Source: Malurus cyaneus samueli (Eukaryota > Chordata > Aves > Passeriformes > Maluridae). From it: 64,000 nucleotides of DNA. Position 1 is the first letter of the stretch. Every line of letters begins with the position of its first letter. Below the pieces are notes generated by a model that made no database searches, had not been told where the DNA came from, and saw nothing but the letters and a program-made list of their open reading frames with translations. The stretch lies in NCBI GenBank assembly GCA_009741485.1, contig CM019216.1, positions 28,909,741-28,973,740 on the forward strand, written 5' to 3'. The translations under genes were made by a program, and so were the position numbers. Shown piece by piece: positions 12,701 to 23,700 of the stretch.

Positions 12701-13992
12701 GCTGGCTGGAGTACACTCAGCCTGGTCAATATTTGGAAACAAGAACACACGATGCCTGATTTCAGCTGAAATAATGGAATATCCATAAATACAACATGAT
12801 TTTTGAAGAGGTTGAGCAGCTAGTCATTTTCCAGAATGGTCACCAATGATCTTAGTCTTTCCATCAAAAAATTAAAGGGCTTCTACAAAAGCAAATCAGA
12901 AAACAAGATTGTGGAAAACTGTCTCAAGCACTTTGCTGATGGTCCAAAACCTGATCTTTGCCTCTTACAATTCAGTTTTTCAACAGAAGAAATAAAATCT
13001 AGAGGTAAAAGACATGAATATTAACTGGTTGCAGGATTTCATGTATGTATTTCCACAAAGATGTGTCTCCAACTACTAAGTCAGCTTTAGGTCTTCATTC
13101 TTCCTCTGCTTTTCAGTCTGACATTTCATACCCCAGTGATTTGAGCAGTTTGGGCAACGACAGTGTTATGCCAGAATGAAAAACAGAAGGAGGAAAAACC
13201 CACCAACATGCCAAGGGAAGAAGGATCACTCATTTCTGCTGCCTGATTAGCTCTTGTTTATTTATGAATTTACATAAGTACACTTTCATTTCTATTCTAT
13301 TTTGAAGTTTGAGTTTGGTCCATTTGCTTCTGTAACAGTTTTCAAAAATGATGATCTTGGCTTTCACTTGGCAGAACTGTATCTTGTGAGTGTGAAACTT
13401 CCAGGGTTTGTTTCCCATTCAGTCATACAGGAAGTTATCCAGGAAGCTGTGACCAAGTCAGATGATATTATGAAAATGTGATAGAATACTAATAAACTCT
13501 GAAGGATGGTGAAATGACATCTCATGACCTTGGGTGAGCAACAGTAAAAAGTTCTATTTATTTCAATTTTAAAAAGTGTGATGATCATCCATTAATAAAA
13601 CTAAGTGAAATATTCTTGGTTGTGCATGTTTGACAAGTAGTGATCTTCGTGTATGGAAAAATAATAACTCAAAGAACTGAAAGTAACTGAACAATGTGCA
13701 GAAAGATCCAGTGTAATCTGCCAGTGAACAGCTACACTTGTTATGAATGTTCATTTCAGCTGCTGTCCCACAGACATTTATGAAAGTGTTTCTCGGCTGC
13801 TCCAGGACCCCGATGAGAATCCAACCCTGCCATGTGCAGCAAGACACGCTGCCTGAACAATGAATATCAATGGACTTGAAGAAGGAAACCAGGGGTACTG
13901 AAGTCCTGCTGCCAACTCTGTGCATGCTTCAGAGACATTTAATGTGGAGATATTCTAGTTTGTTTTCTTGTTCTTTTGGTCATAGTGGTTAT
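6728..13992. other. Unique AT-rich sequence, no gene recognised
   Basis: No dispersed repeat recognised. It contains a short pyrimidine-rich TTCC/TTCTT stretch around 11008-11041. It also contains a splice-acceptor-like pyrimidine tract ending in AG at 11778-11779, and the longest open frame of the window (minus strand, 11874-12494). No domain or paralogue was recognised for that frame. Confidence 0.55.
11874..12494 (-). other. Unidentified 206-codon open frame, coding status unproven
   Basis: This is the longest ATG-started frame in the window. It runs on the minus strand from ATG at 12492-12494 to TAA at 11874-11876, with an in-frame TGA just upstream (12507-12509), so the frame cannot extend much further 5'. 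The translation is rich in Ser, Gln, Lys and Thr with a Cys/Trp-containing C-terminus. I see no signal peptide, membrane segment, zinc-finger spacing or other motif. The local GC is above the window average, which makes long chance frames more likely. No promoter, Kozak context or polyadenylation signal clearly frames it. I do not recognise it and think it is more likely non-coding. Confidence 0.12.
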
Positions 13993-14066
13993 GACACAGA
14001 ATCAGAGTCATACAGAATGGTTTTGGGTTGAAGGAAGATTTGAAGATATCAAATGCATTCCCTCTG
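13993..14066 (-). mobile_element. CR1 LINE fragment, 3' end, reverse orientation
   Basis: The plus strand reads ACACAGAATCAGAGTC and ACAGAATGGTTTTGGG, then a GAAGG-type segment. This is the reverse complement of a CR1 3' terminus (terminal ATTCTGTG octamer repeats preceded by the CCAACC...CCATTCT block). Only the last 70 or so bases are recognisable, as expected for a severely 5'-truncated and diverged copy. Sequence to the right fades into unique DNA before the T run at 14103. Confidence 0.65.
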
Positions 14067-14102
14067 TGTGCTGTATATTAGGAATATTTCTTCCTTTAAA
14101 CC

Positions 14103-14123
14103 TTTTTTTTTTTTTTTTTTTTT
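14103..14123. repeat. Poly-T run, 21 bases
   Basis: Twenty-one consecutive T. It lies about 40 bases past the recognisable end of the CR1 fragment. CR1 does not use poly-A tails, so this is an independent homopolymer. Confidence 0.95.
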
Positions 14124-16453
14124 CACTTCAGCTCTGTCTTTGTGCCTCCTCAGAATGTGAACCCAGGCATGGAAGTGTAAGATATTCCAAAGACCCATGC
14201 AGTAAATTCATGAGACTAGTGAAAGAGGTCAGACTCCTGAAGATATCTTGGGACAAAAAAAATACATCTAACCTACATTTTTACAGTATTAATTCCATGT
14301 ACTTTTAATTCTTGTTTTTCTAGGTAATGAATACATAACATTTTAAAGTCTGTCTATGATCTCAAATGCAAAACCACTTGGCATTTTTGTACCTTCATAG
14401 CCTGGCTTGCCCTTACCTTTACAAACAATTGCTGGCAGAAAGACCAGGGCAGTAAAAAGAAAAAGTGACTTTCAAACAACTTCGTGGGCTTTGTAGCCTT
14501 CATCCTCCTTTGGATATCTCTTGATCTGTTTATGAACTAAAAATTGCAGGAAAATGAGACTGCAGAGATCAGGCGTGAGAACTGCTGAGTAGATGTAAGG
14601 GAACTATGCAGCAGTTACCAACTCATTTTCTTGTCATAGATATCTTGGGCTTTCCATGCCACAGTCACTCGTTTTGCCCTTCAACTTTTTAAACTATGTA
14701 TATGGATCAGTCTGCTTAGAGGGCAGGAAACTCATTAATAAGTTATTTGAGCAAGGGGATAAGATCCTGGCCCAACTCTCGTTGACCTCCATGCAATGGT
14801 TTTACTTCTCATGTCTTGAAAAAGACAGTGACTGAGGTAACTTTCGCTTCCCTAAATACAAACAGATTATGCTATTAAATTACCTCATCACCTTTATATT
14901 AATGTGGGATTTATTTATTTATGAGCCAAAATAAAAACATAAGTGCTGTAACACAGATGAGAAACATAGTGGAAAATGAAAGCAAGCTGAATGTCTTTCA
15001 GTAAATCCATTTACTTTAATTCATGACTCAGACCTAATTCTTGTCATGATTTTGTTATAATAAATTCTAAAGAAAATAAGATTACAGTGATAAAATAACA
15101 TCTCTTACCAATGAGTACCTAGAGCACACATGAAAGCAGTTAGACTGTCTGTCTACTTTGCCTGCTAAATACCAACTCAGCTTAATTTTTCACTATTATT
15201 TCCAAAACTGTCTTTGAAGCTTGATCTGGAACAGCTCATCCCCAGAACAATGTCTTAGACTTCCCTGCCCAAAAAAAAATAATTAAATTACAAAGACAAT
15301 AAACAAGTCCCTCATTCCCATGAGAAATGCTCACTTTTGCCTGAAACCTACATTCAGGAGATCCCTTCTGTCATAAATTCTTTTTTGATATGCATCTGAA
15401 TTGCTTGAAGTAAGAGATTTCTCAATTACAACAAGCCAGAAGTATTGAAAATGATGTCTTTAGTCATGAAGTATCATCTCATTGAAAGCAAATTGCTTCT
15501 TGGAAAGGAACAATAAAAACTAATATTTTTGTCTAGAAATAAAAACAGTTCTGAATTTTTTTATGACAAATTATTGCCATTGTTAACATGGTTTTTTCCA
15601 ATGTCTGTACAGGCATGATAAATCTACAGACAATTATAAGTTTATGACATTCAGTGGTATTTAAGACAGTAGCATTAATAAGAGGTGCTTAAATTTGAGA
15701 AGACATCTCAAAATATGAGGAACAATTAAAATGGAATTTCACACATAGTACCCTATTTTATTTGCTTTTTTATTATCAGTCAAGATAAAGTGACACTATT
15801 AAAAAGTGACAATTTCACATGTCCACTTGAGGATGAAATGATTAGTAGTTAAAAGGGCCTGCAACTGTAGACTTTATAACCTAGGATCACTGTCACAACT
15901 ATAGATATCTGATAGATGAGATAAATCCCATATCAACAGGAAAAGGAATTAAGGTGCATGTATTGCCATGTTCCACCCTTCCAGCTTTTCCCATCTTTCC
16001 ATTTTTTCTGTGCTTTATCTCATTATACAACTTCAATGCTTTCCAACACTAGAAAACTCCATTATTGAGAGTAAAACTGCCTCTCCCAGTAGTGTTTTTC
16101 AAGCTGCATGCAGTGATTTAGTCACTTGCATATTGCAACACCAGCAGCAGGGAAAGAAGGAACAATTCCCATAACTTTTTTCATTTCACTTTTACACAGT
16201 AAGTGTGTGCAGCTACAGTCTTGTCATGTGGTAAAGGCGATGTTATGAGAAAAGAGTGTGATTAGAGATATAAATAGAAAAAATCCTAAGATTTTTTCTT
16301 TTTTCTAAGATGAAAATTTCTTTTAAAAATAAATGAGAGCAGTATCAGTCTAGAAGTCTGTTTCTTTGTTTGGCTAATATTTGTCTTCTAGTACCACAGT
16401 GGATCTCGATGTACTAATATACCTTTAGTGCCTGTCATGAAATATCTTTATGC
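14124..16453. other. Unique AT-rich sequence
   Basis: Nothing recognised: no repeat family, RNA gene or supported coding frame. Sequence is strongly AT-rich. Confidence 0.6.
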
Positions 16454-16468
16454 AAGAAGGATGAGGGT

Positions 16469-16779
16469 GAGGAGGAGAGGGGAGGGAGGGGAGGGAGGGA
16501 AGGGGAGGGGAGGGGGAGGGAGGGAGGGGAGAGGGAGGGGAGGGGAGGGGAGGGGAGGGGGGGGAGGGGGGGAGGGGAAGGAAAGGGAGGGAAGGGAGGA
16601 AGGGAAGGGAAGGGAAGGGAAGGGAAGGGAAGGGAAGGGAAGGAAGGAAGGGAAGGAAGGGAAGGAAGGAGGGAAGGAGGGAAGGGTAAAGGGAGAAGAG
16701 AAGAGAAGAGAAGAGAAGAGAAGAGAAGAGAAGAGAAGAGAAGAGAAGAGAAGAGAAGAGAAGAGAAGAGAAGAGAGAA
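16469..16779 (+). repeat. Purine tract: (GGGA)n, (AGGGA)8, (AAGAG)16
   Basis: Over 311 bases the plus strand is all A and G except for one T at 16687. From 16469 to about 16580 it is G-run rich (repeated GGGA and GGGGA). At 16601-16640 there are eight AGGGA pentamers, at 16641-16686 a mix of AAGG and GGAA units, and at 16696-16775 sixteen perfect AAGAG pentamers. The 119-codon open frame over it (Arg/Gly/Glu/Lys only) is a by-product of the repeat. The tract ends directly at the 3' terminus of a minus-strand CR1 fragment. Confidence 0.97.
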
Positions 16780-17128
16780 TATTTTAGGTGGAAAGGACTG
16801 ACAACAATAATCTAGTTCAACTGTCTGATTACTCCAGGGATGGCCAAAACTTGAAACATGTTTTGAACGCCTGTGTACAAATGCCTTTTAAACACTGAAA
16901 GTTTTAGGGAATTTGTCACCTCTCTGAGAAGCCTATTCAATGTTTGGCCACCCTTCCTGATGTCCAGTCTCAACCTCCCCCAGTGCTGCTTTGAACATTC
17001 TCATGCATCCTATCACTGCATATCAGGGAGAAAAGATCAACACCTCCCTTTACACTTCCCTCCCCATGAATCTTTAAAGAGCAATGAGGTCATGCCTCAG
17101 CCTCCTTGGTTCCAAACTAGGCAAACCC
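16777..17128 (-). mobile_element. CR1 LINE fragment, 3' region, reverse orientation
   Basis: Read on the plus strand, the order is the typical reverse-complement CR1 3' UTR and tail: GAATATTTTAGGTGGAAAGG, then CTAGTTCAACT, then a CTGAGAAGCCTATTCAATG block, CCTTCCTGATGTCCAGTCTC, AACCTCCCCCAGTGC, and finally GAGGTCATGCCTCAGCCTCC and CCAAACTAGGCAAACCC. The element is truncated on its 5' side (right end). Its 3' octamer tail is missing or has been replaced by the adjoining purine tract. The 110-codon plus-strand frame inside it is antisense to the element and not a gene. Confidence 0.88.
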
Positions 17129-17733
17129 ATGAAAATAAGAAAAAAATCAGAAAAATGAAAGAAAAGGAAAATAAAATTAAACTACTTGCTTTGTCTTTCC
17201 CATGAGGTAGAAGATAATTCCAAAAGTGCACAAAATTTCAAGTATGATGTATGCATGTCTGTGGGTTCTTGTGCATTGCTCCTAAATGCTTCCTGATCTT
17301 TTTCCATTCTTGTGAAATTAGTTCTTCTCTCCATAACTCATTCTCTAATTTCATATTTTTAAAATTGCTACTAACCAGTTTCCATTAGTACCAATGGATA
17401 GAAAATTGTAAAAATATTTTTTGGTTTTTGGATCTGAAAAATAGAGATTTCCCAAGCCCATCTGGTGTGAGGTTTTAGCCATCTTATTAAGCAGTGAAGT
17501 CTAGAAGGAGGGGTTCATAAAATAGGTTTTTCAACTTTTTAAAAATAAAAAATACATTTCAAATGTATGATTCAGTTATGATCCAGCAATGTTTCTTCAG
17601 ATTTTTCTTACTATATCTTGAAATTTCTGAATATAAAAGTAGTCACAAGCTGGATCTGTAGCCAGCTGTAGTTTCTGCTGAGATGCCATGAGAATGAGAG
17701 CACTTTAGTTATAATCAGGAAATAGAAATGTGA
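17129..17733. other. AT-rich sequence between two CR1 pieces
   Basis: This is not recognisably CR1. It begins with an A-rich stretch (17129-17180) and continues as ordinary AT-rich DNA. The two flanking CR1 pieces are in the same orientation and in collinear order, so this may be sequence that replaced or interrupted the middle of one element, or the spacer between two independent insertions. Confidence 0.5.
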
Positions 17734-18420
17734 ATGTGTGACACCCTGAGGTTCTTTTCCATTGGACAAGTTTCCAGCCACTCTGCCCAGCCCGTAGCAC
17801 TGTATGAGGTTGTTGTGACCCAAGTGAAGGACCTGACACTTGGCTTTGTTGAACCTCATACAACTGGCCCCCGCCCAAGGATCCAGCCTGTCCAGATCCC
17901 TCTGCAGAGCCTTCCTGCCCTCCAGCAGGCCAACAGTCCCATCCACCTTGATGTCATCTGTGAATTTACTGAACTGTGAACTTACTCCCTCATCCATTAA
18001 TAAAGACACTAAACAGGACTGGTGCCAATACTGAGGCCTGGGTAGCCCCACTGGTGACCGGCCATCAGCTGGATGTGACTCCATTCCCCACCACTCCCTG
18101 GGCCCAGCCATCCAGTCGGTTTTAACCCAGCTAAAAGTGCATCTGTCCAAGCCATGAGCAGTTTCTACAGGAGAATCCTGTGGGAAATGTTCCCAACAGC
18201 ATTACAGGTACCCTACATCCACAGTCTTGCCCTCATCCACTAGGCAGGACAGCTGCTCATAGAAGAAGACCAGGTTGGTCATGCAGGACCTGCCTTTCCT
18301 AAACCCGGGCTGGCTGCGCCTGATCCCTGGTGTTTTGCACATGCTGGATGATGGCACTCATTATGATCTGTTCCATGATCTTCCCTACTTCATGAATTTC
18401 TAAGCCTAGTAGAGCCCTAG
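17734..18420 (-). pseudogene. CR1 LINE ORF2 remnant: reverse transcriptase, C-terminal part
   Basis: This is a decayed piece of the CR1 non-LTR retrotransposon reverse transcriptase, which copies element RNA into DNA at the target site. Read on the minus strand it contains a CR1-type block ending in KGRSCMTNLVFFYEQL-like sequence (near 18260), then frame changes and stops. After these comes an open stretch (frame 17611-18150) with the palm motif FTDDIK, whose two aspartates lie at 17953-17958. That is followed by [16 protein letters not shown] and [15 protein letters not shown], both typical of CR1 reverse transcriptases. The usual alanine before the Asp pair is Thr here. The GVPQG-type region is shifted out of frame, and in-frame stops occur around 18205 and to the right. 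The endonuclease domain and the 5' part are absent. The copy is not functional. Confidence 0.93.
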
Positions 18421-18663
18421 TGAAAAAAAGTGCTTGGTCTATGGTTTCTGTAGCAGTTTATGCTGCCATGGCCATTTGCACGAAGTATAGGTCAGGCAAC
18501 TGCTATTAATCTATGTCAGTTAGAAATGGTAAGATTCAGATAAACTATATTATTATCAACCTTTCTTTCAAAATTACATATTATTTAGACAGTCGTGTAA
18601 AAATAACACTATTGTTTTGACAAATTGGTAATTGTAGTATAGTATTCAGTTTCTAAAAATGTA

Positions 18664-18666
<3 letters not shown>
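18421..18666. other. Unique AT-rich sequence
   Basis: Nothing recognised between the CR1 remnant and the (TG)n repeat. Confidence 0.6.
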
Positions 18667-18698
<32 letters not shown>

Positions 18699-18703
18699 TG
18701 TGT
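18667..18703. repeat. (TG)n microsatellite
   Basis: About fourteen uninterrupted TG units run to 18695. A TTT interruption and a few more GT units follow. This is a typical dinucleotide microsatellite, probably polymorphic. Confidence 0.95.
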
Positions 18704-21154
18704 AAAATGTAAAACACATTTTGAAGCTCTAGTATTCAATGTTGTTTCATTGTTCTTTCACTTGTTATTTATTGTCCCAGTGCTGGTCTGAACCTATAGC
18801 ATTGTCTGATAGCCATGTATTCTGCTATTGTATTTTTCAAAAATTTCATGAACTTGCTAAGGATTTAATAGTATTTATTAATATCAACAACAGTAAACTG
18901 AGACCATCTTGACTGCCAGCATGTATTTCAGATATGAATTAACAAACATACTAGCAGGGAAAAGAAATTCTTCCTAGGTGAAATAACTGTTGAAATTACT
19001 GTTGGGAAAAAAAAAAAAAAGTGAACTCACTGTGGAAAACAAACTGGTCAAAATGTATGCCTTTCACACAATGCTGTCTAAATGAGAGAGATGTGCAGTT
19101 CCTGCAGTGTTATGGTCCATGAGCCCATGCCAGTGCCTCGGAATAACATTTCCTCACATCTGTTCCTTCCTTAGGTGTTTGCCAAAAATGTTGGAAGAAA
19201 TTGTTTCAAGCCACTTAAATACTTGCATTGTTGTTTGTTTTGTTTTTTGTTTCAAATAAACCTTTTTCACATTAATGGTCTATTTAAACATGACATGGTC
19301 TGTCATAATTCAGACTGCAGTCTAGTTTTCCCATGATTTGTCTTATACAAATGTGTTTTTTTTTTCTTGGAAACATAGCTTGCAAAGAAGTGGTTTCCAT
19401 AGATGAAGGTAATTGTAATAGGAAAATAATGAAGAAAAAGCACAATAGCTTTCATTTTTTGAAAAAGGGGAAAAACACCACTCCCTCGAACCTGAACAGA
19501 AATTTTTAATTAAAGTATTTGTCCCAAGGACAAGTATAGTCCAAACAAATAACTCTGATTATACAAGAAAAAAAATTATACTCATGGTGGGAAACCAATA
19601 ATTTTAAATAATTTTAGCAATTTTCACTCTTTTCTGAACTACATTGATATCTTATTTTTTAATAGCTCCCAGTTTACAGCTTCTTTGCTACAATTCACTG
19701 AAGGACAAAGATCCTCTGCATTCCTACAGGCTCTTTCCTCGCCTTCTATAAGTCTAGGATAACTCCCTTAACCCCTTTATTTCAGCTTTCTTCCCTGCCA
19801 TTGTCCAGGACATGTTAAGGACCTTGGACTGGGGCTGTTTTCCAGAGCATACATGTATTTTCAATTGCCTAGAGACATTTATTTATTCATACTATCAAAT
19901 TCTGGAATTTAATTGTTTGCCAGCATTGAAAATTTTGATTTAAACACAGTGAAGACAGGATTCTTGGAGTGTTCAGGTATATATGGGCATTAAGGTTTTA
20001 AATCCAAAGGTGTGGGCCACAATGGATACCTGTCTGTTTTTTAAAGACTGCAGTGATGTTTCAGTGCACATATACATGTTACATGGCTGGACATGTTAAA
20101 GAGGAAATGTTATAAATTCTTGTTTTCTCTGACTGTGAAGAAAGCACTGGCTTTCAAGGCATTCTTCTGAACTCAGACACAATAGAAGCATCAATATTAA
20201 GACAGGATATGATAATAGGGGTCCTGAATATTCGTCTTGCACACCCTACTATTAATTTTTTTAAAAAAAGCCTCAGCAAAGCAAAAGAGATTGGCTGGGG
20301 GGTACAGCTAAATCAGATGAGTATGAAAGATCCTTTGTGTGCTTGCAATATTTCTACTGCTTTTGTGTAAGGGTTGTAGAACTTACCATGTTCATCTCAA
20401 CAATATTATTTTTGGAGCTGTGGGGTTTTTTTTTATAACATTTACATCCCAGCAAAGAGTGTAATGCGGCTAGTTAGGTTTAAATGACAGCTGAGACAGG
20501 TAACCTAGCTTTTCCCTTTTATTGTCAATAAGAGTTCAGGCATTTACGTCTGAAACCAGCCTCCCACTTTCAATTATAAAAGCTCTGAGATACTGACTTA
20601 CCTGCTGTTTTAGCCAAGGTATACTATGTTTTTTTTCCTGTTTTTGTTAACTAGTGTGAACATACTTTGTGACTGAAGATCAGGAGGAACAGACCTGACA
20701 TGGGAAAAGGAAGAAGGAAGAAGAGGTGAAACTACAGATCCTGAGGGTTCAAATTTGCATTGCTACAGATGGCATAACTATGGATATAACTTACCATTTC
20801 CACTGGACTTTTAAAATTGCATTATGCCACACAATATGTTCCCTTTGGAGACTTTTTTTTCCTTGTCCCTTTTCTGTGATGTTAAAGTACTGCTTTCAGT
20901 AAAATGAAACTGTCATAACAGTACAAACACTTGAGAGAAAATTTTGCAAAATGAAGGAGATGGTTAAAATAAAAGATCTGCATGGATACACATAGGATTG
21001 GACTACCAAGTAGGTTTCACACCAAGGTTATAAATACAATTACCTGGAGTATTTCTATACTATCTCCAAAAAAACCCTAGTTATTTTCAGGGAGGCATTC
21101 AGAGTACTGGTTTGCGTTCACCACATTTTTCAAAGCCAGGCTGCAGTGAAAGGG
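18704..21154. other. Unique AT-rich sequence
   Basis: There is an A14 run at 19007-19020 and a purine-rich GGAAGAAGGAAGAAG stretch near 20708. No coding frame of note and no dispersed repeat recognised. Confidence 0.6.
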
Positions 21155-21219
21155 AGTCAGAACCAGAATGTCTTTAAGTTCTCTTGCAACCCAAACCATT
21201 CTGTGATTCTATGGTTCTA
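21155..21219 (+). mobile_element. CR1 LINE fragment, extreme 3' end
   Basis: TCTTTAAGTTCTCTTGCAAC, CCAAACCATTCTGTGATTCT and ATGGTTCT correspond to the last 60 or so bases of a CR1 element in forward orientation, including the terminal octamer pair. Everything 5' of this is missing or too diverged to recognise. Confidence 0.8.
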
Positions 21220-23424
21220 AGCAAAGGCTCTTCTGAGTCACACCTTAATGCAATAGCACGACAGATGTGAAAAATCCTGAAACCCTGAAAGTCAGGAAAG
21301 TTGTGTTTCTGATTGTTTTGATTGTTTAATGAGAAAAAGATCATGGCATCACTGTCTGTCATTGGTGTGAGAACTGCAAACATGTCTAAACATAATTTAG
21401 CAAATTACTAATATCTGTGCATGTCAGAAGGCTCTAACCACTAGAAAAATATAAGATAATGATCAGTGCTATCAACTGAGGGACTTTACAGACTGTCATC
21501 TTTGGCTTTCAAGTAGTTGATGTGTTAGCTCTACTGCATTAAACGTTTAGCAGAAAGACACCCATGCCTTATGGCTACTTCCAAAGCTAAGTAGAGACTC
21601 TGGAAAGTAGAATTACTTTCACCTTGCAGTAGAGATCCACTGCTCTACATATCTTGTGTGATCATTTCTTCTTAGCCTTTTGCTAATTTTAGTACAGGAG
21701 TCTTGTTCTTCCCATTAATCTCCTCTGCATGCAAACTGACAATGTCAGACATCTCTGTCTCCAATCAATGTGTCAGAGACATTCTCAGGGAGAAGACGAG
21801 GTTGGAAGAAGGTCCAGTAATTCCAGGGTACAACAATGGAAGCATTAGATCATCTCAATTTGCCATTAAGAATATTTTCTTAACTTGCTTTTCCAGCTGG
21901 CTTAAATTCTTTGTTTCAGCTCTGTGGAAATCAGATTCATCTTGACCCTGAATGCATTGATGAGTTCCTGGTCCATTTATTATTACAAATGGTTATTTTT
22001 AGAGGAAAAACAGTGGCTTGCAGAAACATTACAGAAATGTTTTCTTAACTCTGATACACCTTGGGAAATTCAGGTTTGGGTGAAACTTTAACCTTTCGTT
22101 TCCACTGCAAGGTGGGAGCATTAAAATTCTACTGACTTCTGTTATTTTCCCATTTCTTTAAAAAGCCCCTCTGTGGGGTATAATAAATTCTGTGCGTCTC
22201 CAAATAGTTATGTGGATTATGTGTGCTGTTTTTCCTAGTGTTTCATCAGGCTCATTATTAACCTTGGACATATCAAAGGAGTAGCCAAAATGAAGCAAAC
22301 TGTAACAGCTGTGGATATGCACATATCTGTATACTGGCAGGATGATTTGAGAATTATACTTTTCAAGTAACCTCATTAAAATGTGTCCTTTGGAAAAAAA
22401 AAAGCTGCACATATCTGTTTTTTCAAAGTTTTTTTTTCTCCCCTTACATTCCTGTAGTGATGGAAACATGGTGCAAAATATTACAGGCCAAGAGATTACA
22501 ACAGAATCTTGAAAAGCAGAAGAAACATGCTCAAAACATTTCAAAGATTGAAAATTGCAGCAACAGTTCCCCCAGTGCCTGAGAGTTACTGGCAAGGTGA
22601 AAAAACTCAGAGGACTTCATAGGTATTTGGGCTGCTGGAAAACATGGCATGAGAGGAGAAGTTTGTTCAGCAGGTAGAATAGAAGGTCAGTGGGCCCGAA
22701 ATCCTCCTCTGCCTAAAGGAGAGTCAGAGAAGATATGGTCAGAGTCTCCCCAGAGCTGCTCCTCAGAGCAGACATATTAATTTTCTTTAAAAATCAATGC
22801 ATCAAAACCAGGATGTGAACCCAAACCGCAAGCAAGTTTACTAAATACAATTATAACAACACTTCTGGAAACTTCCGAATTTGAATTTTCATGCCAGTCG
22901 TCTCTGACATTAAGTGGGCTATTTTAAATTGTTATGTGAATGGTTCACTGGGGCTGGACTTGGAACTCTGTGGAAGAGGAGAGTAAAACTCTGTGATCTG
23001 TTGGACTAAATGATGACCCAAGCTAAAGGGGCTGATCAAAGGCTTCATTTTCTTGAATCCTTCCCTAAGCTCTCACATCTCACCACTTATGAGGAATGTT
23101 TTGCACCATCTCCAGCTGGCCCAGAGACCACATTGCATTCTGGTGAGTGATGACCCAGCCTCTATTATAATATCTTCATCACCTCTTGGCCAGACTGCAG
23201 TTGTGTGATATACCTGAGCATGATACCTACAGCAACTACGAAACTCCAACAGAGAAGAATGAAACACACTTTCACAGCCACACTGGCTGCCTGGGATCCA
23301 CCAAGCCACAGATGTTACCCATGGAATTTCAGCTCAAGTTCAAATTTCTTTTATACTGTCTGTGAAGAAGTTTGTGATTGATCCTGTACCTAAAGGGAGA
23401 CTACAAGAAATATGGAGATAGAAT
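21220..23424. other. Unique AT-rich sequence
   Basis: The minus-strand frame at 22158-22595 (145 codons) and the one at 23073-23309 show no recognisable domain and no supporting signals. The sequence near 22950-23030 has faint CR1-like phrases, but too few to call. Confidence 0.55.
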
Positions 23425-23700
23425 TTTTACAAGGGCATGTAGTGATAAAGGGGAATGGCTTTAAAATGAGTGAGGGCAGGTTTAGTTTAGCTGTTAAAAA
23501 GAAATTCTTTACTGCAAGGCTGGTGAGGCCCCTGAACAGCTTGCTCAAAGAAGTCTTGGCTGCCCTGTCCCTGAAAGTATTAGAAGATTGAATGGGGCTA
23601 TGACAAATCTGGTCTAGTGGAAGTTGTGTCTAGCCATGGCATGGGGATGTAATGAGATGGACTTTAAGGAACCTTCCAACACAAACCATTCTTTGATTGT
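23425..23700 (+). mobile_element. CR1 LINE fragment, 3' UTR and tail
   Basis: About 275 bases of CR1 3' sequence in forward orientation. In order: ACAAGGGCATGTAGTGATAA, GGGCAGGTTTAGTTTAG, AAGAAATTCTTTACTGCAAG, GGTGAGGCCCCTGAACAG, CTTGGCTGCCCTGTCCCTG, GTCTAGTGGAAG, CCATGGCATGGGG and finally TTCCAACACAAACCATTCT. The terminal octamers have decayed to TTGATTGTG. It is 5'-truncated, as most CR1 copies are. Confidence 0.93.

Noticed and set aside
16428..16787. 119-codon plus-strand frame rich in Arg, Gly, Glu and Lys
   Set aside because: It is a direct translation of the purine microsatellite. Any frame of a pure A/G strand lacks stops, because all stops need a T.
22940..23040. Faint CR1-like phrases (TTGGACTAAATGATGACCC)
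   Set aside because: Too short and isolated. The expected terminal CCATTCTATGATTCT block is absent.
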